The position numbers were made by a program, and so were the translations under genes. Of a stretch of 64,000 nucleotides of DNA, positions 23,029 to 34,011 are shown in pieces. Under the pieces are notes generated by a model. The model saw only the letters and a program-made list of their open reading frames with translations. It had not been told where the DNA came from and ran no database searches. Source of the stretch: Paraphoma chrysanthemicola (taxonomy: Eukaryota > Ascomycota > Dothideomycetes > Pleosporales > Phaeosphaeriaceae); NCBI GenBank assembly GCA_020744225.1, contig JAGMWG010000019.1, positions 124,001-188,000 of the forward strand, written 5' to 3'. Each line of letters opens with the position of its first letter. The first letter of the stretch is position 1.

Positions 23029-23405
23029 ATGTCAAATGATCTGCCGAAAGTATCAGAATACTCCATCACCGTCGATAACCACACCTGTACCGCATGGCAG
23101 ATGTTTGCTAGCTACGCGGTCAATTGGAACCCGCTCTACTTCAGCGAAGTCAGTATAGCCACGCGTAAGTTCAAGCCTGACGAAAATACAGCGATCTCAA
23201 TTACTCGCATCGCCAAGAAGATTCCATTGCAATCCAAAGATTTTTGGCGCTGGGTTACAAGTCACTCGATGACAATGATCCTAGCTGGCTCGATGTCAAG
23301 TTGATAAACCTCAGTCGATCATCTGGAGACGAGTCCTATCCAGCGGGAATGACAGGGCTGTGTGTTCGATATAGACATGGCGACCAGCCCGAGTGGGAAA
23401 CATAG
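23029..23405 (+). CDS. Small orphan protein, two exons
   Basis: Exons 23029..23164 and 23218..23405 joined across a 53-nt intron (GTAAGT...CCAAG) give 107 residues. Splicing shifts into a frame that reads IAIQRFLALGYKSLDDND and continues to GMTGLCVRYRHGDQPEWET, more protein-like than the unspliced 91-codon frame. A strong GTAAGT donor supports the intron, but the branch site is weak. There are no domains, signal peptide or membrane segment. I do not recognise it; it may be a lineage-specific gene or a fragment of a decayed one. Confidence 0.35.
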
Positions 23406-24896
23406 GCTGGGGATCCTGAGCAAAAAAGTGAAGTAGAGGCCTTCTTTTTCTGGGTGGCCGGTGACGATAAGTCTGCGAGTTCTCTCTTCCTACATCGTCT
23501 GTTCTTCTAGATACGGAACTTGGGCTGGCGTTGAAATTGGCTCCAGGAACGTGGACGGCATGTGACCATATAAGGTTGATGAGCATGGCGTGGGAGACTA
23601 TTTTGGGTACTCAAGAACTCCGACCGGAGGACGACATCCAAAGGACAAGGCAGTGCCTGTATAAGAGGAAGGGGTCGAAGACTAATCATTATGGCTTCCA
23701 AGATGCTGCTTACAACATTGAAAAATTCGCGCACGCCCGTACCTTCTCGTATCTTCGCCCAAGTGACCAAAAGATGTCGAGATCTCATGGTGTGATCATA
23801 ACATAGAGGTGCAACTGCGAAAACCAGTGAGTTTGTCCTTCCCAAGAGGTGCAAGACTGCAGTATTGAGCGACGTCGAACGTCCGGAAAGTGCCCGTGAA
23901 ACTCCTGAAGATTTGGAGGGCAACGCGACGCATTCGGCATTGTTGACGTCGGCCGAGGTTTTCAAGACCTAGAATAAGAACGAAAAAGGCCGGATCAATC
24001 AGGCTATCACTATCTCTTGGGCAGTATCGATATGGATAGCGCAATCGCTTGCGACATTATCGATACGCTCATCAGCCCGCCGTTATCCAGTCCAGCTCCT
24101 ACGAGAGTGCCTTGTGTGGGCTCGAACGCGTCAGCCCAGCTTAGGTAAGACTGCCAACACCACCAAAAAATCTGCTTCACCACGAAACTCTAATGCACGC
24201 GCAAATCTGAAACGCTGCCCCTGACAAGATACCAAGAATGGGCCGAATGGTCGATTCAAGAAAAGAAATGGATCTCCAAGACAGCCGTCAGAACCCCAAG
24301 CTCGGTAAAGGCCAACGCCCGTAGCCGTTGATCGCTCAGCCACGCCGGAGGTTCCGGGAAACAGCGACAAGACCCGCGTCCGTCAGAAACTCGACTTACG
24401 CGTTCCTGAGGCCAAGATAGGCTATGCTAACATACGAAAGGCGGACTAAAGGCTTGAGTTCTTCCCGAAAACACGTGAAGTCGTGAGCTGGCCAATGATG
24501 GAGTGAAGTGTGTTACCCCGCTAACCACTGATTGGAAGAGTGTCAGACTTGTCGACCAAATCGAGACGGGGTGAGAGAGCCTTGTGGAAGATGCGGGGAC
24601 ATTGTCAAGTTACGAGGCTGGGCTATAAGCTCGTGTTTGCTGCATGGCTGTCGCAAACTCTTCATCTCCATCAAATCCGTAGCTTCCGTTCCATTCCACA
24701 CTCATTCAACTGTCACTGTTTTGACGACGATTTGTACTGCGCCAAACAATCACCGCTCATTCGACTGACTTCCGTTCCCGCGCAGTCCCGCTCACGCTTA
24801 CGGCCGCGTGGTGTGCTACTCACTCGTATAATCCAGCGAGGCCCACTTGCGACTGCGAGCAACAGCTCAAACGAACGAATCCATCAAACCGACATT
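23406..24896. other. Gene-poor region with coding-like remnants
   Basis: A plus-strand frame at about 23816-24303 reads like protein (EFVLPKRCKTAVLSDVERPE, then KTANTTKKSASPRNSNARAN) but is interrupted by stops, suggesting a decayed or unrecognised multi-exon gene. Nothing else is called. Confidence 0.35.
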
Positions 24897-25300
24897 ATGT
24901 ATATTCAACAAATCCACCACACGGCAGCCACAATGCTTCAGAAAAGAGACAACATGGGCTTCGCCCTCAGCCCCGCCTTGATCATATTCCTCGTCATCCT
25001 TGGAGCCGGTTTCCTAGTTTGTTGCGGATTCGCAATAGTGCGGTTTTACGGGGACGACGTGGACCAGAACGAATACACTCGGAGAGACCCAGCACAAGAT
25101 GCGTACATGAGGGAAGTGCGAGAGAGAAACTGGAACAAACTCCCAAAGCTTGGTGCACGACAAGTGTACCCGGGTGCACATCCGAATATGGCGCATGCCC
25201 CAATGAGTCCAAGGTAAGTCGTTCGTGTAGCTGCATGAGCACAGCTCGGGCAGAGACCTGACCTTTTTGTAGTGCCAACAGTACCACGACGTACGGATGA
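24897..25300 (+). CDS. Small single-pass membrane protein
   Basis: Exons 24897..25213 and 25273..25300 give 114 residues; starting at the ATG at 24933 instead gives 102. A 59-nt intron (GTAAGT, CTGACC branch, TTTTTGTAG) adds the short end SANSTTTYG. The protein has one strong transmembrane segment (FALSPALIIFLVILGAGFLV), then a charged cytosolic-like tail with AYMREVRERNWNKLP. Similar short membrane proteins with this layout occur widely in Dothideomycetes, as I recall, without known function. The frame is open further upstream from 24540, but that stretch resembles leader sequence. Confidence 0.6.
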
Positions 25301-25720
25301 AGCCGGCCCAGCACAAACATGGTGATCGAATGCGAATTCGTTTGGAGCTGTTTCTGACACAACGAAATTGATACCCTGGCGATGATTGGCCTTTCTTGGA
25401 CTGCTAGTGACTGGCAGTAGTGGGCCCACAGAGCTTATTGGAGCGTGCAACTAGAGTGTGGTCTGCTAAGCGGAACACGGGTTTGGTGGCAACACTATGG
25501 AGTTTTTGATATGGCCATATGTGTTCGATATAGAGAGAGGGGTGGCGTCAGGCGTCCTCATTTATGTCTGATCCTTGTGGCAGCCGGTCCGCGGAGATGT
25601 ATCGGGAGACTGACGGCTGTACGATATGTATGATGACCGAGATGGACAGTGCCAGGAGACACCAGACATGTCTAGTCCTACGAAGGAATGATAGACTAAC
25701 CACTCAGACGTGGATCTTTC
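25301..25720. other. Convergent intergenic region
   Basis: This lies between the stops of the small membrane protein (+) and the Zn2Cys6 regulator (-). Nothing is recognised. Confidence 0.5.
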
Positions 25721-27157
25721 CTATGTCTCAGGTACCGTGGAATGCAAACTCTTCAGATCGACGCCCACAACCTCAGCGGGCCATTTTATCCAATTCCAAT
25801 TCTCTTCCCCTATTACAAGTGCAGATGTGGTGACCATGTTGACTGCAAAGCCATCCAGCCATGGACTGAATCGGGCTTTATTGGGGAGGATTGCAAAGTG
25901 TGCCATGAGGACCCACGCCTCCATTCGTTGCTGGTCGAGCATTGTCATGAATTCTAAGCTCAGCTGCACCGGCCAGTGTAGGACTGCAGTCCAGTCAAAT
26001 GTCCTTTCTCCCGGAATATCGCCCGGGAAGGTGCAGTCTTTTAGTCGTGAGAGGAGTGCAAAACTCTCGCGAAGATCCTTTTGCGCACTTCGGAGGGTGT
26101 CGAAGGAGTACTCGTAGCTGATGCCAGGTCGTGCCCACATCGTCTCCAGCAATCGTAGTCTTTTATCGTGTTCAATCTCCTCTGCTGTCACGGGGATAGG
26201 CGCAGGCCACCAGTCTCGCTCAAGCACAGGCTCAAACACCCCACTCCGCAGAAAATGGTAGCAGGGTACAAGAATAACAAGCACTCCACGCATGGAGCGA
26301 AATGTCCGGCAGACTGAGAGAACTAGGGTAGAACAACCTGCCTGTCGCTGCTCGTCCGACATATGGTGTCCACGAAGGGACGCCAGCGTCTCCTTGCATT
26401 CGATGTTTGATGTGAAAAAGACGAATGTCGTAATCATGGTCTGAAATGCAAAAAGTGATTCGGCGTTCTTTGTCGTCACACTCTGAAGTGCAGTACGATA
26501 CTGAGTCATCCCTGTGTTCATTTGTGTTGCAGCAATGTCACGATAATTTTCTCGGACTGATGCTGTTTCGTCAAGTGTAGATGCATGGAGGTAGCCCACG
26601 GCTAAAATGCCGTTGAGGACGTACCTATCTCGAGCTGCAAGTCGTGGAAGCGCCTCATGCCACGCATTCTGAGCTGCCGTGCCTGGAGATAGAGTAGCTA
26701 CCGTCTTGCTGATGAAATGGCGGAGGATCAATCTCATGTTTGACCGATTCTCTGCAGGGAAGTCTGCTAACAACGCATTCTGCACTTCTTCTAGCCATGA
26801 CATACAGTCCTTAGATGCAGCACCGGGGTCTTGATCCTTACGAGTAGAGAAGATGTGGATAAGTGGCGTTTCTTTCTCATATGCTGATTTGAATGAGGTC
26901 GAGGTCTTGGATTGCTGGGCAGGGTCGAAAACTTGGAAGCTGCATGGTATGCTCCGCTTTCGGCAATTCTCACAAGTCGGTCGACCTTCATCGCACTGTC
27001 TGTACTGATCAAAAACTTGCGAGCACAAATATGTAATGGCTGGTGTACTGGGAAGGTTTGTTCATCTGACTGGATATGTGTTACTTACCTTGATGCGTCT
27101 ACGCTTACAGTCGGCACACCCAAACTTCGTCTTTGGGTGAGCTCTTCGCGTCGACAT
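25721..27157 (-). CDS. Zn2Cys6 fungal transcription regulator
   Basis: Two exons, complement(25721..26995, 27089..27157), 447 residues. The 93-nt intron interrupts the zinc cluster; joining gives C14-x2-C17-x6-C24-x6-C31-x2-C34-x6-C41 (CADCKRRRIK | CDEGRPTCENC). The remainder (MSWLEEVQNALLADFPAENR onward) is the helical C-terminal region common to fungal cluster regulators of the sterol-regulator (Upc2-like) layout, with no clear membrane segment. It should bind CGG triplets in the nucleus. The neighbouring GH125 gene is transcribed divergently from a 588-bp shared region that contains CCGTAACGG, so regulation of that gene or of itself is possible but unproven. Confidence 0.9.
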
Positions 27158-27221
27158 TGTACTTTAGCCAGTGATCCGCCCGTAGATCAGCTTGGTGGCC
27201 AATGGGTTGTGAGGCTATCGT

Positions 27222-27230
27222 CCGTAACGG
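27222..27230. promoter_or_regulatory. Everted CGG pair (CCG-N3-CGG)
   Basis: CCGTAACGG lies 65 bases upstream of the Zn2Cys6 start codon. Zn2Cys6 dimers commonly bind paired CGG half-sites; the match could be autoregulatory, but could also be chance. Confidence 0.35.
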
Positions 27231-27390
27231 TATGGGACGAAGAAGTCGGGTGCCTTCGGAAGATTTAATGCCGAGCGAGTGCTAACCACTCCAGGTCTCG
27301 CGCCTTCCGCGTGCATGCACATCCAGGCGCCACCCCGCAGCTACCATGCATAGTTGCATCCACGACATCTGCATATGCTTTCTGAGATCA

Positions 27391-27402
27391 TTTGACGTCA
27401 AA
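27391..27402. promoter_or_regulatory. CRE/ATF palindrome
   Basis: TTTGACGTCAAA is a perfect 12-bp palindrome containing TGACGTCA, the binding sequence of CRE-type bZIP factors (Atf1/AtfA class). It is 344 bases upstream of the GH125 start. Confidence 0.45.
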
Positions 27403-27745
27403 AATCTAGCACTGGGGTATCTCACCTTCTTCTTTTGACGCCCGACTTCCTCTTTAAGCCTACCTGCTGACAGCTTTGCTACGGCAGGCACAATGACGTC
27501 GTCTACGAGAAGCTTCATGTTGACCTTAGCAATAGCTTCGTTTACCGTTACATCCGCACATCAGGCCCATCAGCATCCGTTTGTAGGATTGGGATCAGCA
27601 GCGGGGTACTGCGAACACCAAGGTAAAAGCGCCGATTGGCATCCCGTGGCCATGTGAGGCCCGATCTATGATTGCATGTACTATAATAGCCTCCGTCCTG
27701 CTGTATTGCTAGAGATCTCTTTCCCACCCTTCGCTGTCCGGAACG

Positions 27746-29290
27746 ATGCGCTACGAAACCTTACTCACTCTAGCAATAAGCCTGCTTCTAACACTGGTAG
27801 CGGGGCAATGCCCAGAGTACATCGACTATGCCAAAGAAGTCCACGAGCCAGTAAGCTCGGGCAAATACAAGCTTGCATATCAACGTCCCAACGAAGAATG
27901 TCGAACCTTCAAGTCGCCCGGTCTCGAAGACACGATCTCCCGCCTAGAAACAGTAATACAAGACCCTGATCTATATCGTCTCTTCCAAAATGCCTACCCA
28001 AACACCCTGGATACTGCTATTCGGTGGAAGGGATATGCAGCAAACAACGCGGAAGAGGAACTCACGTTTATCATTACTGGAGACATTAACGCGATGTGGT
28101 TGCGCGACTCGTCAGACCAGTTACAGAGTTACTTGCCACTTCTCAATGCTAGTACCGACGCGAACTCGATCGCAAGCCTGTACCGAGGAGTCATAAATCT
28201 GCAAGCACGATACCTGCTCACATCACCATACTGCAACTCCTTTCAGCCACCAGTTGAAAGCGGAATCGAGATTGCACCGAATGACGCAGGGAGTCAGGAC
28301 ACCGTTTTCCCAGAATACTCGAACGCGACTGTCTTTGAATGCAAGTACGAGCTCGACTCGCTTGCAGCATTTCTGCAAATCTCTAGCGATTACTACAAAG
28401 CTACCGGTGACTCCGAGTTCTTCGGTAGATTCAAGTGGGTACAAGCTGTAGAGGCTGTATTGAAGGTAGCACAAGATATGACTCGCCCAACCTATGGATC
28501 CGATGGAGAAGTTCTGGAAAGTCCTTATACGTTCACCAGATACACTACGCGCTCCACTGAGACTTTCGCAAATGACGGCATTGGCAATCCAGTTGCAAAC
28601 GGGACGGGACTGATCAGAAGCGGTTTCCGACCCAGCGATGACTCGACAATCTTCCAATTCTATATTCCCAGCAACATGATGTTCAGTTCCTATCTCGCGT
28701 CAACCTCAGAGATTATGGCTAAATTGACTGCCGGCAACGCAGCATCACTGGCCCAGCAGATGTCCAGCCTGTCAAGCTCGCTCCGCGATGCCATCGAAAC
28801 CCATGGAACAGTCAACCATCCAAAATATGGCAAAATCTACGCGTTTGAAGTAGACGGCTTCGGCTCGTCGAACATCATGGACGATGCAAATATCCCAGGC
28901 CTCTTGTCCGCGCCCTTCGTAGGGTACCGCATCGATCCTGAGACATATGCCAATACGCGATCGTTGATCCTTAGTGCTTCCAACCCATACTTCATGCGAG
29001 GCCCTGTGATCAACGCAATAGGTGGGCCACATCAAGGCCCGGGTATGGCTTGGCCCATGGCTTCGATCGTGCGCATTCTGACGACCGACAACGACGACGA
29101 GATCGTGAACGAGCTAAGGGAGATCGTAAGTAGTACAGACGGACTTGGCTTGATTCATGAGAGCATCAACAGCTTCAATGCCAGCGATTGGACAAGACAG
29201 TGGTTCTCGTGGGCGAACGGCCTGTTTGGGCAGATGATTCTCGACTTGGAGGACCGGAAGCCAGCTTTGCTTGAGACCAGCTTCCAGTAA
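27746..29290 (+). CDS. Secreted GH125 exo-alpha-1,6-mannosidase
   Basis: Single exon, 514 residues. Signal peptide MRYETLLTLAISLLLTLVAG. Family hallmarks: ITGDINAMWLRDSSDQLQSY at 111-130, YELDSL with Asp204 (the position of the general acid in characterised GH125 enzymes), AFEVDGFGSSNIMDDANIPG, and LIHESINSFNASDWTRQWFS with Glu472 as the likely base. GH125 enzymes are metal-independent inverting exo-alpha-1,6-mannosidases acting on mannan or N-glycan cores; in fungi they are secreted or in the secretory pathway. Length is normal. It diverges from the Zn2Cys6 regulator. Confidence 0.93.
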   Translation: MRYETLLTLAISLLLTLVAGQCPEYIDYAKEVHEPVSSGKYKLAYQRPNEECRTFKSPGLEDTISRLETVIQDPDLYRLFQNAYPNTLDTAIRWKGYAANNAEEELTFIITGDINAMWLRDSSDQLQSYLPLLNASTDANSIASLYRGVINLQARYLLTSPYCNSFQPPVESGIEIAPNDAGSQDTVFPEYSNATVFECKYELDSLAAFLQISSDYYKATGDSEFFGRFKWVQAVEAVLKVAQDMTRPTYGSDGEVLESPYTFTRYTTRSTETFANDGIGNPVANGTGLIRSGFRPSDDSTIFQFYIPSNMMFSSYLASTSEIMAKLTAGNAASLAQQMSSLSSSLRDAIETHGTVNHPKYGKIYAFEVDGFGSSNIMDDANIPGLLSAPFVGYRIDPETYANTRSLILSASNPYFMRGPVINAIGGPHQGPGMAWPMASIVRILTTDNDDEIVNELREIVSSTDGLGLIHESINSFNASDWTRQWFSWANGLFGQMILDLEDRKPALLETSFQ

Positions 29291-31416
29291 GGCTGTACAG
29301 GAGACGTAACGAATTTCCTCACCTTTTTGTATTGACACGTTTGTATTTCGTGGTGTCGCACGTAATACATCGATGTGTTGTCGTGAAAGACACCCAATAC
29401 TATGGAAATGCAGGTGTGACCAGAAAGGCCGTCACGGTCGGCACTTCTGTTGTGTTACTTCCACACTTGAATCATGGCGCTCTCCGCGGTCCCTGCATGT
29501 AGGCTATGTCCCACGGTCGATAACAGTCTCTACAAATAGACGCGAACAGAGTTAGCTCACTGCACGAGACACTCGAAACCTGCGAAACAACATTACGCGC
29601 GCCGCATCGAAACAGGATGTAGTGATCCTCAAGCAAGAAAGCCTTGCCGATCCCAGGCGTCATGGCTGCATCACCGCGACCAACATCTATTCATGGCAAT
29701 CTGGCATGCTTTGAAGCGGTACTGGCTGACGACGGTCTCTGCAGCATGCAGGCTGTGCCACATTCGGCGCTTCGATGGTTGCATTGGCAAATGCGATAGA
29801 GCGGTGGATTGTCGGAGGTTGAGTCGCACAGAGGGCCGTTTGCGCAGGGTTTTTTCACATCCGCTTTCTCCCCCGCAGCATCATGCGTATCCTACGGCCT
29901 CACGATAGTATCAAAGGAAGCGTGCGATTGATGATGTGAGAATAATGATGCATATTGTCGCCAACGTCAGGTCAGATCCTGCTCCAGCGACTTGATGCGT
30001 TAATGCACGAGCATGGGGCCAGCACTTAGCGCCTTTTTCCTCGTGGAAGCAACAGGGGCTGTGAGTGGTCCGCTAGAGGTTTCCAGGGATATGGCGTCGA
30101 GACAAGCCCAATTAGGCGGGCCAGTGGCTGTCGCAATGGTAACCGCGCGCTCCATGCCCCCTTTTGAGTCGTGCCTGAGGTTCGAGGACAGGGGATCTGA
30201 TGTGGGATGAGATGAGATCTGCTCAGCTCCCGAGAACGAGGCTTGCCGGCCCCTGCTGCTTCGTCCTCCTGGATTTCGTGGAACCTCGACGGCGGTGCGA
30301 CGCGTTCATCTCCCAGAAGATGAGCAGAAGTGTTTGGCCAGCTGCATCCACGAATATATGGTTCTTCCCCTCTTCCCGGACCACGGTCCCCAGCTGAAAA
30401 CCATCATCATTCCCAGACATGCCACGGTCCAGGAGATGAAGAACGGGTGCGGCTCCTCACCGGCGAACGTTCGCAGCCAACGAGAGCGCATCGTGACATA
30501 AGCTCAATAATGCGCGTATAATTTGGCGTGTTTGAGACCCACGCTTCAAATGGATCTTCGGAGCGTCGCCCACGTCCATCCTTTCCCTTCTTTGGTCCAG
30601 AAGGCGCCATCGTGGCTGCAGCCCGCTCGCTTCTTGCCCGCCTTGACTTGACCTCAATTGTGCCATCCAGTCCAGCTCCCTTTCGTCTTTTCTTCTCTTC
30701 AACGCCCACTTACACAGCATTCGGTGCCTTTTTGGACCCCTCTCGATACTGCGTTTCACATACTTCTATATCAGCGATTTGGATCGCTTCACTAAGCGCT
30801 CAGGCTGCGTATTCCCCAGTTCTCAGCAAACATCACGAGCTGGCGCCAATTGGACCAATCTTGAACGACTACAACACAGACGCACACTCCACACCCCAAC
30901 ATTCAATGTCTACCGAAGACCTCCTGCAGCACGTGGCGTACCTCTGTTTACTCTAGCTTTGCTCCGACTCGGTCTTCTGCTTCAGCCTGCATCATTCCCT
31001 GTCAGCCTCGCCGCAAGCATACGCCGAGGATTTGGTTGCCGTTTCAACATTCTCCAAACGCCCGCGAGCTGCTGCCAATCAAAGTGCTTCTTCATTCGAT
31101 TTGTTGGACATTTCCCGTGACGAGTGCAGACAGAAAGATCGAGCTAAAACACCACAACTGACCGTTCGGCATGAGTTTCTATTTTTGACATCAAGAAGTC
31201 TATGCACACACCACAGCTGTCCAGGGCTTAGCCGCGTACGCGCTTCAGAGTCGACACTCTTTCCTTTTATCAGTCTAGTCAATCCGAAACTGCGGTCATG
31301 GACAACACCACACTGCACACTTTTTTGTTGTATGTCTACCTTCTCTGCCCCCAATACAAGGCTGAATCTAATTCCACTATCTTGAAGTCACTGCCCAGCT
31401 GCACTGCGCACATTAG
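29291..31416. other. Intergenic region and long leader
   Basis: 2.1 kb between GH125 and the WDNF protein. No supported gene in the first 1.2 kb. From about 30500 the sequence is pyrimidine-rich and contains several short upstream frames (for example from 30906), fitting a long 5' UTR with introns and at least one unresolved coding exon of the next gene. Confidence 0.4.
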
Positions 31417-33353
31417 TCTTGCTCGGTTCTTGGGACAACTTCACTCGGCCCTACTCACTTGAAGTCGACGCACGTCGGGGGTATAGCTACTGGCGAGGCT
31501 GCTTTACCTTCTCAGACATCATCTGTGACGGAGACCCAAAAGACCTAGTGCCAAAGCGAAACGGGCCTCTGAAGATGGGTGGAACATACTGGTACTACGT
31601 AGGTCAGCTTATCCACTGGCATTATGATTGCGTTGACACAGTATAGTACAAGGTTGATGACGACGAGGAATGCCACGACCCTTCAAAGCCATCCACCACG
31701 ATCTGCCCTCTCCTACCAGGACAACGCCTCAACGTCCTGGAAGTTCCCAGCGAAGGGCACTCCCGCAGCCTGTCCGAACCTCTGGATGGTTTCACTCGCA
31801 ACCCAAGTGATCGCTATCTGACTCCAGTGCCACCTGCGCCACTGAGGCCACTCCCCTCGCCACGTCTAGGTTCAGCTAGTCCGGGCGCATCCCCAATGCC
31901 ACTACCATCGCCATGGATGCCGAGGTCTGCTACGATTCCTCAGACGGAAACTTTCTTGTCACCAAATGTAGTAAGGCATGCACGGAGCGCGTCCGCATCG
32001 CCGCACATGCCTTCGACGCCACTCTTCGCAGATTTCAGAAGCTTGAAAGATAAGCTGGCTGCGAAGCGCGCGGCGTCTCGAGCCCGCAGCTCGTCCAAGT
32101 CGCAAGAGCTAGATATAGGACTGCCTGTGCTGATTAGCACCACTAATGGGGATCTCAACCTGATCCCTCTAGCGTCGTATCGATCGGCACCGTCATCTGC
32201 GACACGCGAGGCTCATTCGGCGAATATCTCGCCTGTTCGACCTGTGCCAACCATTAGGAGAGAGTTTTCGCCACTCTCGTCCCATCCAGTGAACCCAGAC
32301 CGAGACTCTCTTTTCGCTCCTCGTGGTTCCTCTGTGGAAACACCGAAAATAGAGCGCCGCCGATCTCACATTCCATCCACAATTGTGACCAGCGAATTCA
32401 GATTGGGCCAAGGCCGTATGCGTGCTAATTCCGCGGATACGCGTCGAACTCAGCACTACCTCTTCTCCAACGATCCTTGGCTTTCCTCACCGAAGTTGGA
32501 CGAAGACTTCGGATGGGACGCTCCAGAAGTGGTGGAGGATATGCCACCAATGCCGACACTGCAACGTCCTTCGTCATTGGCACCGCCTAATGCATTCGAG
32601 CGACCCACATCTAGGCATGGCGAGGGTCGCAGGCCAAGCCTCAAACACGCAGCGCTCGACAAAGAGCTTCCGGAACTTCCTCGATATGTCACTCCTGCAC
32701 CTTTATTTGCATGCAACGATGTCTCCCCTGAGGATATGCCAGCTGCGGGAGAGCTGATGGACGAATACGGGATCGAAGATGTGGAGGACGACGACGAAGT
32801 CCTTGGTGACCTGATCAAGGAGTATGAGGAGAAGCCGCGCAGTCACTTCTCCACTTGGAGCAGCGATTCGATGACGTATACCTGTTCAACACTAGACGAT
32901 GAAGCCATCTATTCCCCAACCCTGGGGTCCCTCACAAGCAACAGCGAAGCAGGATCGCCACAAACACTATCGCCACTCTTCTCATACGCAGATGCAGACC
33001 AGCACGACCGCACTCCCACCATCATCGAAAACATCCTCGATGACCAAGATGACGAAACACAACGAACCCCGCTCTCAGCATCACCGCCCAAGCTCGATGA
33101 CTTGCGCATCTCGACCTTCGGCTCCGACCTCTTCAGCCTCGACATCCAGCATGCCGAAGCCGCTCCTCGACGACAAGCCGCATGCTTCGGTCTCGGTTTC
33201 CACTACAGTCTCCCCGAAGACGACACCACGTCCAAAGTCACAATCACAGAATCTGCACTGCGCTCCGAGCCCGTTGTCCAGCGCGAAAGCTCAGTCAGCC
33301 AACTCAACGTGCTCATGAACGAGTTTGGGTACCTCGGCGACGCCGTCATCTAA
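31417..33353 (+). CDS. WDNF-motif (glycogen-binding-like) fungal protein, 5' exon unresolved
   Basis: Visible exons 31417..31598 and 31647..33353 (about 628 residues), separated by a 48-nt intron. The N-terminal part reads LLGSWDNFTRPYSLEVDARR ... GGTYWYY|YKVDDDEECHDPS, resembling the carbohydrate-binding beta-sandwich of AMPK-beta/CBM48-like proteins; then STTICPLLPGQRLNVLEVP. The remaining 500 residues are Pro/Ser-rich and disordered, with acidic patches (GIEDVEDDDEVLGDL) and a conserved-looking end SVSQLNVLMNEFGYLGDAVI. The exon at 31417 follows a CATTAG acceptor and begins mid-codon, so an upstream coding exon must exist; I could not identify it. Function unknown; glycan binding is inferred from the WDNF region. 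Confidence 0.7.
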
Positions 33354-34011
33354 GACCGGGATATGCCACTACGAGACGCGCACGCAATTGATTTATTCAC
33401 ACAATGTTACGGCCGCATGCACATGTTCCAGACTTTATCTTGAAACAGTTTCCGTGTACAATTTTTTGCTTTTACCGCGCGGTTTTATGTTCGCATGTTT
33501 GCGTCTGCCAGATACCAGTTTCATGATACCTTGGGGGCAGCTTTGACACTTTTTTTCTTTTATGTTTCTTGGCTTTTTGGTCAAATCACGATATAGAATG
33601 CATCTACGCGGGCAGCACATCAGTTTGAGGCACCAGCGATATGGGTAAGGTGGTAGTAAAAGAGCATGTTCGAAATAGTCGCATACGATTGGTGTGTGTA
33701 TGTTAGTACTATAGCTTTTATGGGCATGAATAATGACATGTATGACGTTACAATTTGCTTGGAGTTTGGAATGTAGTGATATTGTGATGAAACCAGGATG
33801 CTACTATGCATGTACTCCCCACCGGCTCCCCTGCACATCATGAGGAATCAAAAGAACTCAAAGTCAAGACAGTCTTGATTAAATTGCTTGACGATCAAAT
33901 CAGTCCAACGCATCAAATGCAAAACGACGAGGGTTACTGAGATATCATCATTCTTCATTCTTGGTCTAATAGTTTTAGCCCTTGCACTACTCATGCCCAA
34001 CCTCAACCCGG
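33354..34011. other. Convergent intergenic region
   Basis: This lies between the WDNF gene (+) and delta-COP (-). AT-rich with T-runs at 33549-33560. No gene is seen; the delta-COP frame stays open to 33848 only if its last intron is ignored. Confidence 0.5.

Larger units (their letters stand above)
27158..27745. promoter_or_regulatory. Divergent promoter of the regulator and GH125 genes
   Basis: 588 bp. It contains CCAAT at 27199-27203, an everted CGG pair CCGTAACGG at 27222-27230, a 12-bp palindrome TTTGACGTCAAA around a perfect CRE at 27391-27402, and TATAAT at 27682-27687, about 60 bases before the GH125 ATG. A 78-codon minus frame (27282..27518) crosses the CRE and is not called. Confidence 0.5.

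Noticed and set aside
27282..27518. 78-codon minus frame, with a possible intron GTGAGA...CTCAG
   Set aside because: It lies in the divergent promoter across a CRE palindrome and has no recognisable product; both spliced and unspliced forms are equally unconvincing.
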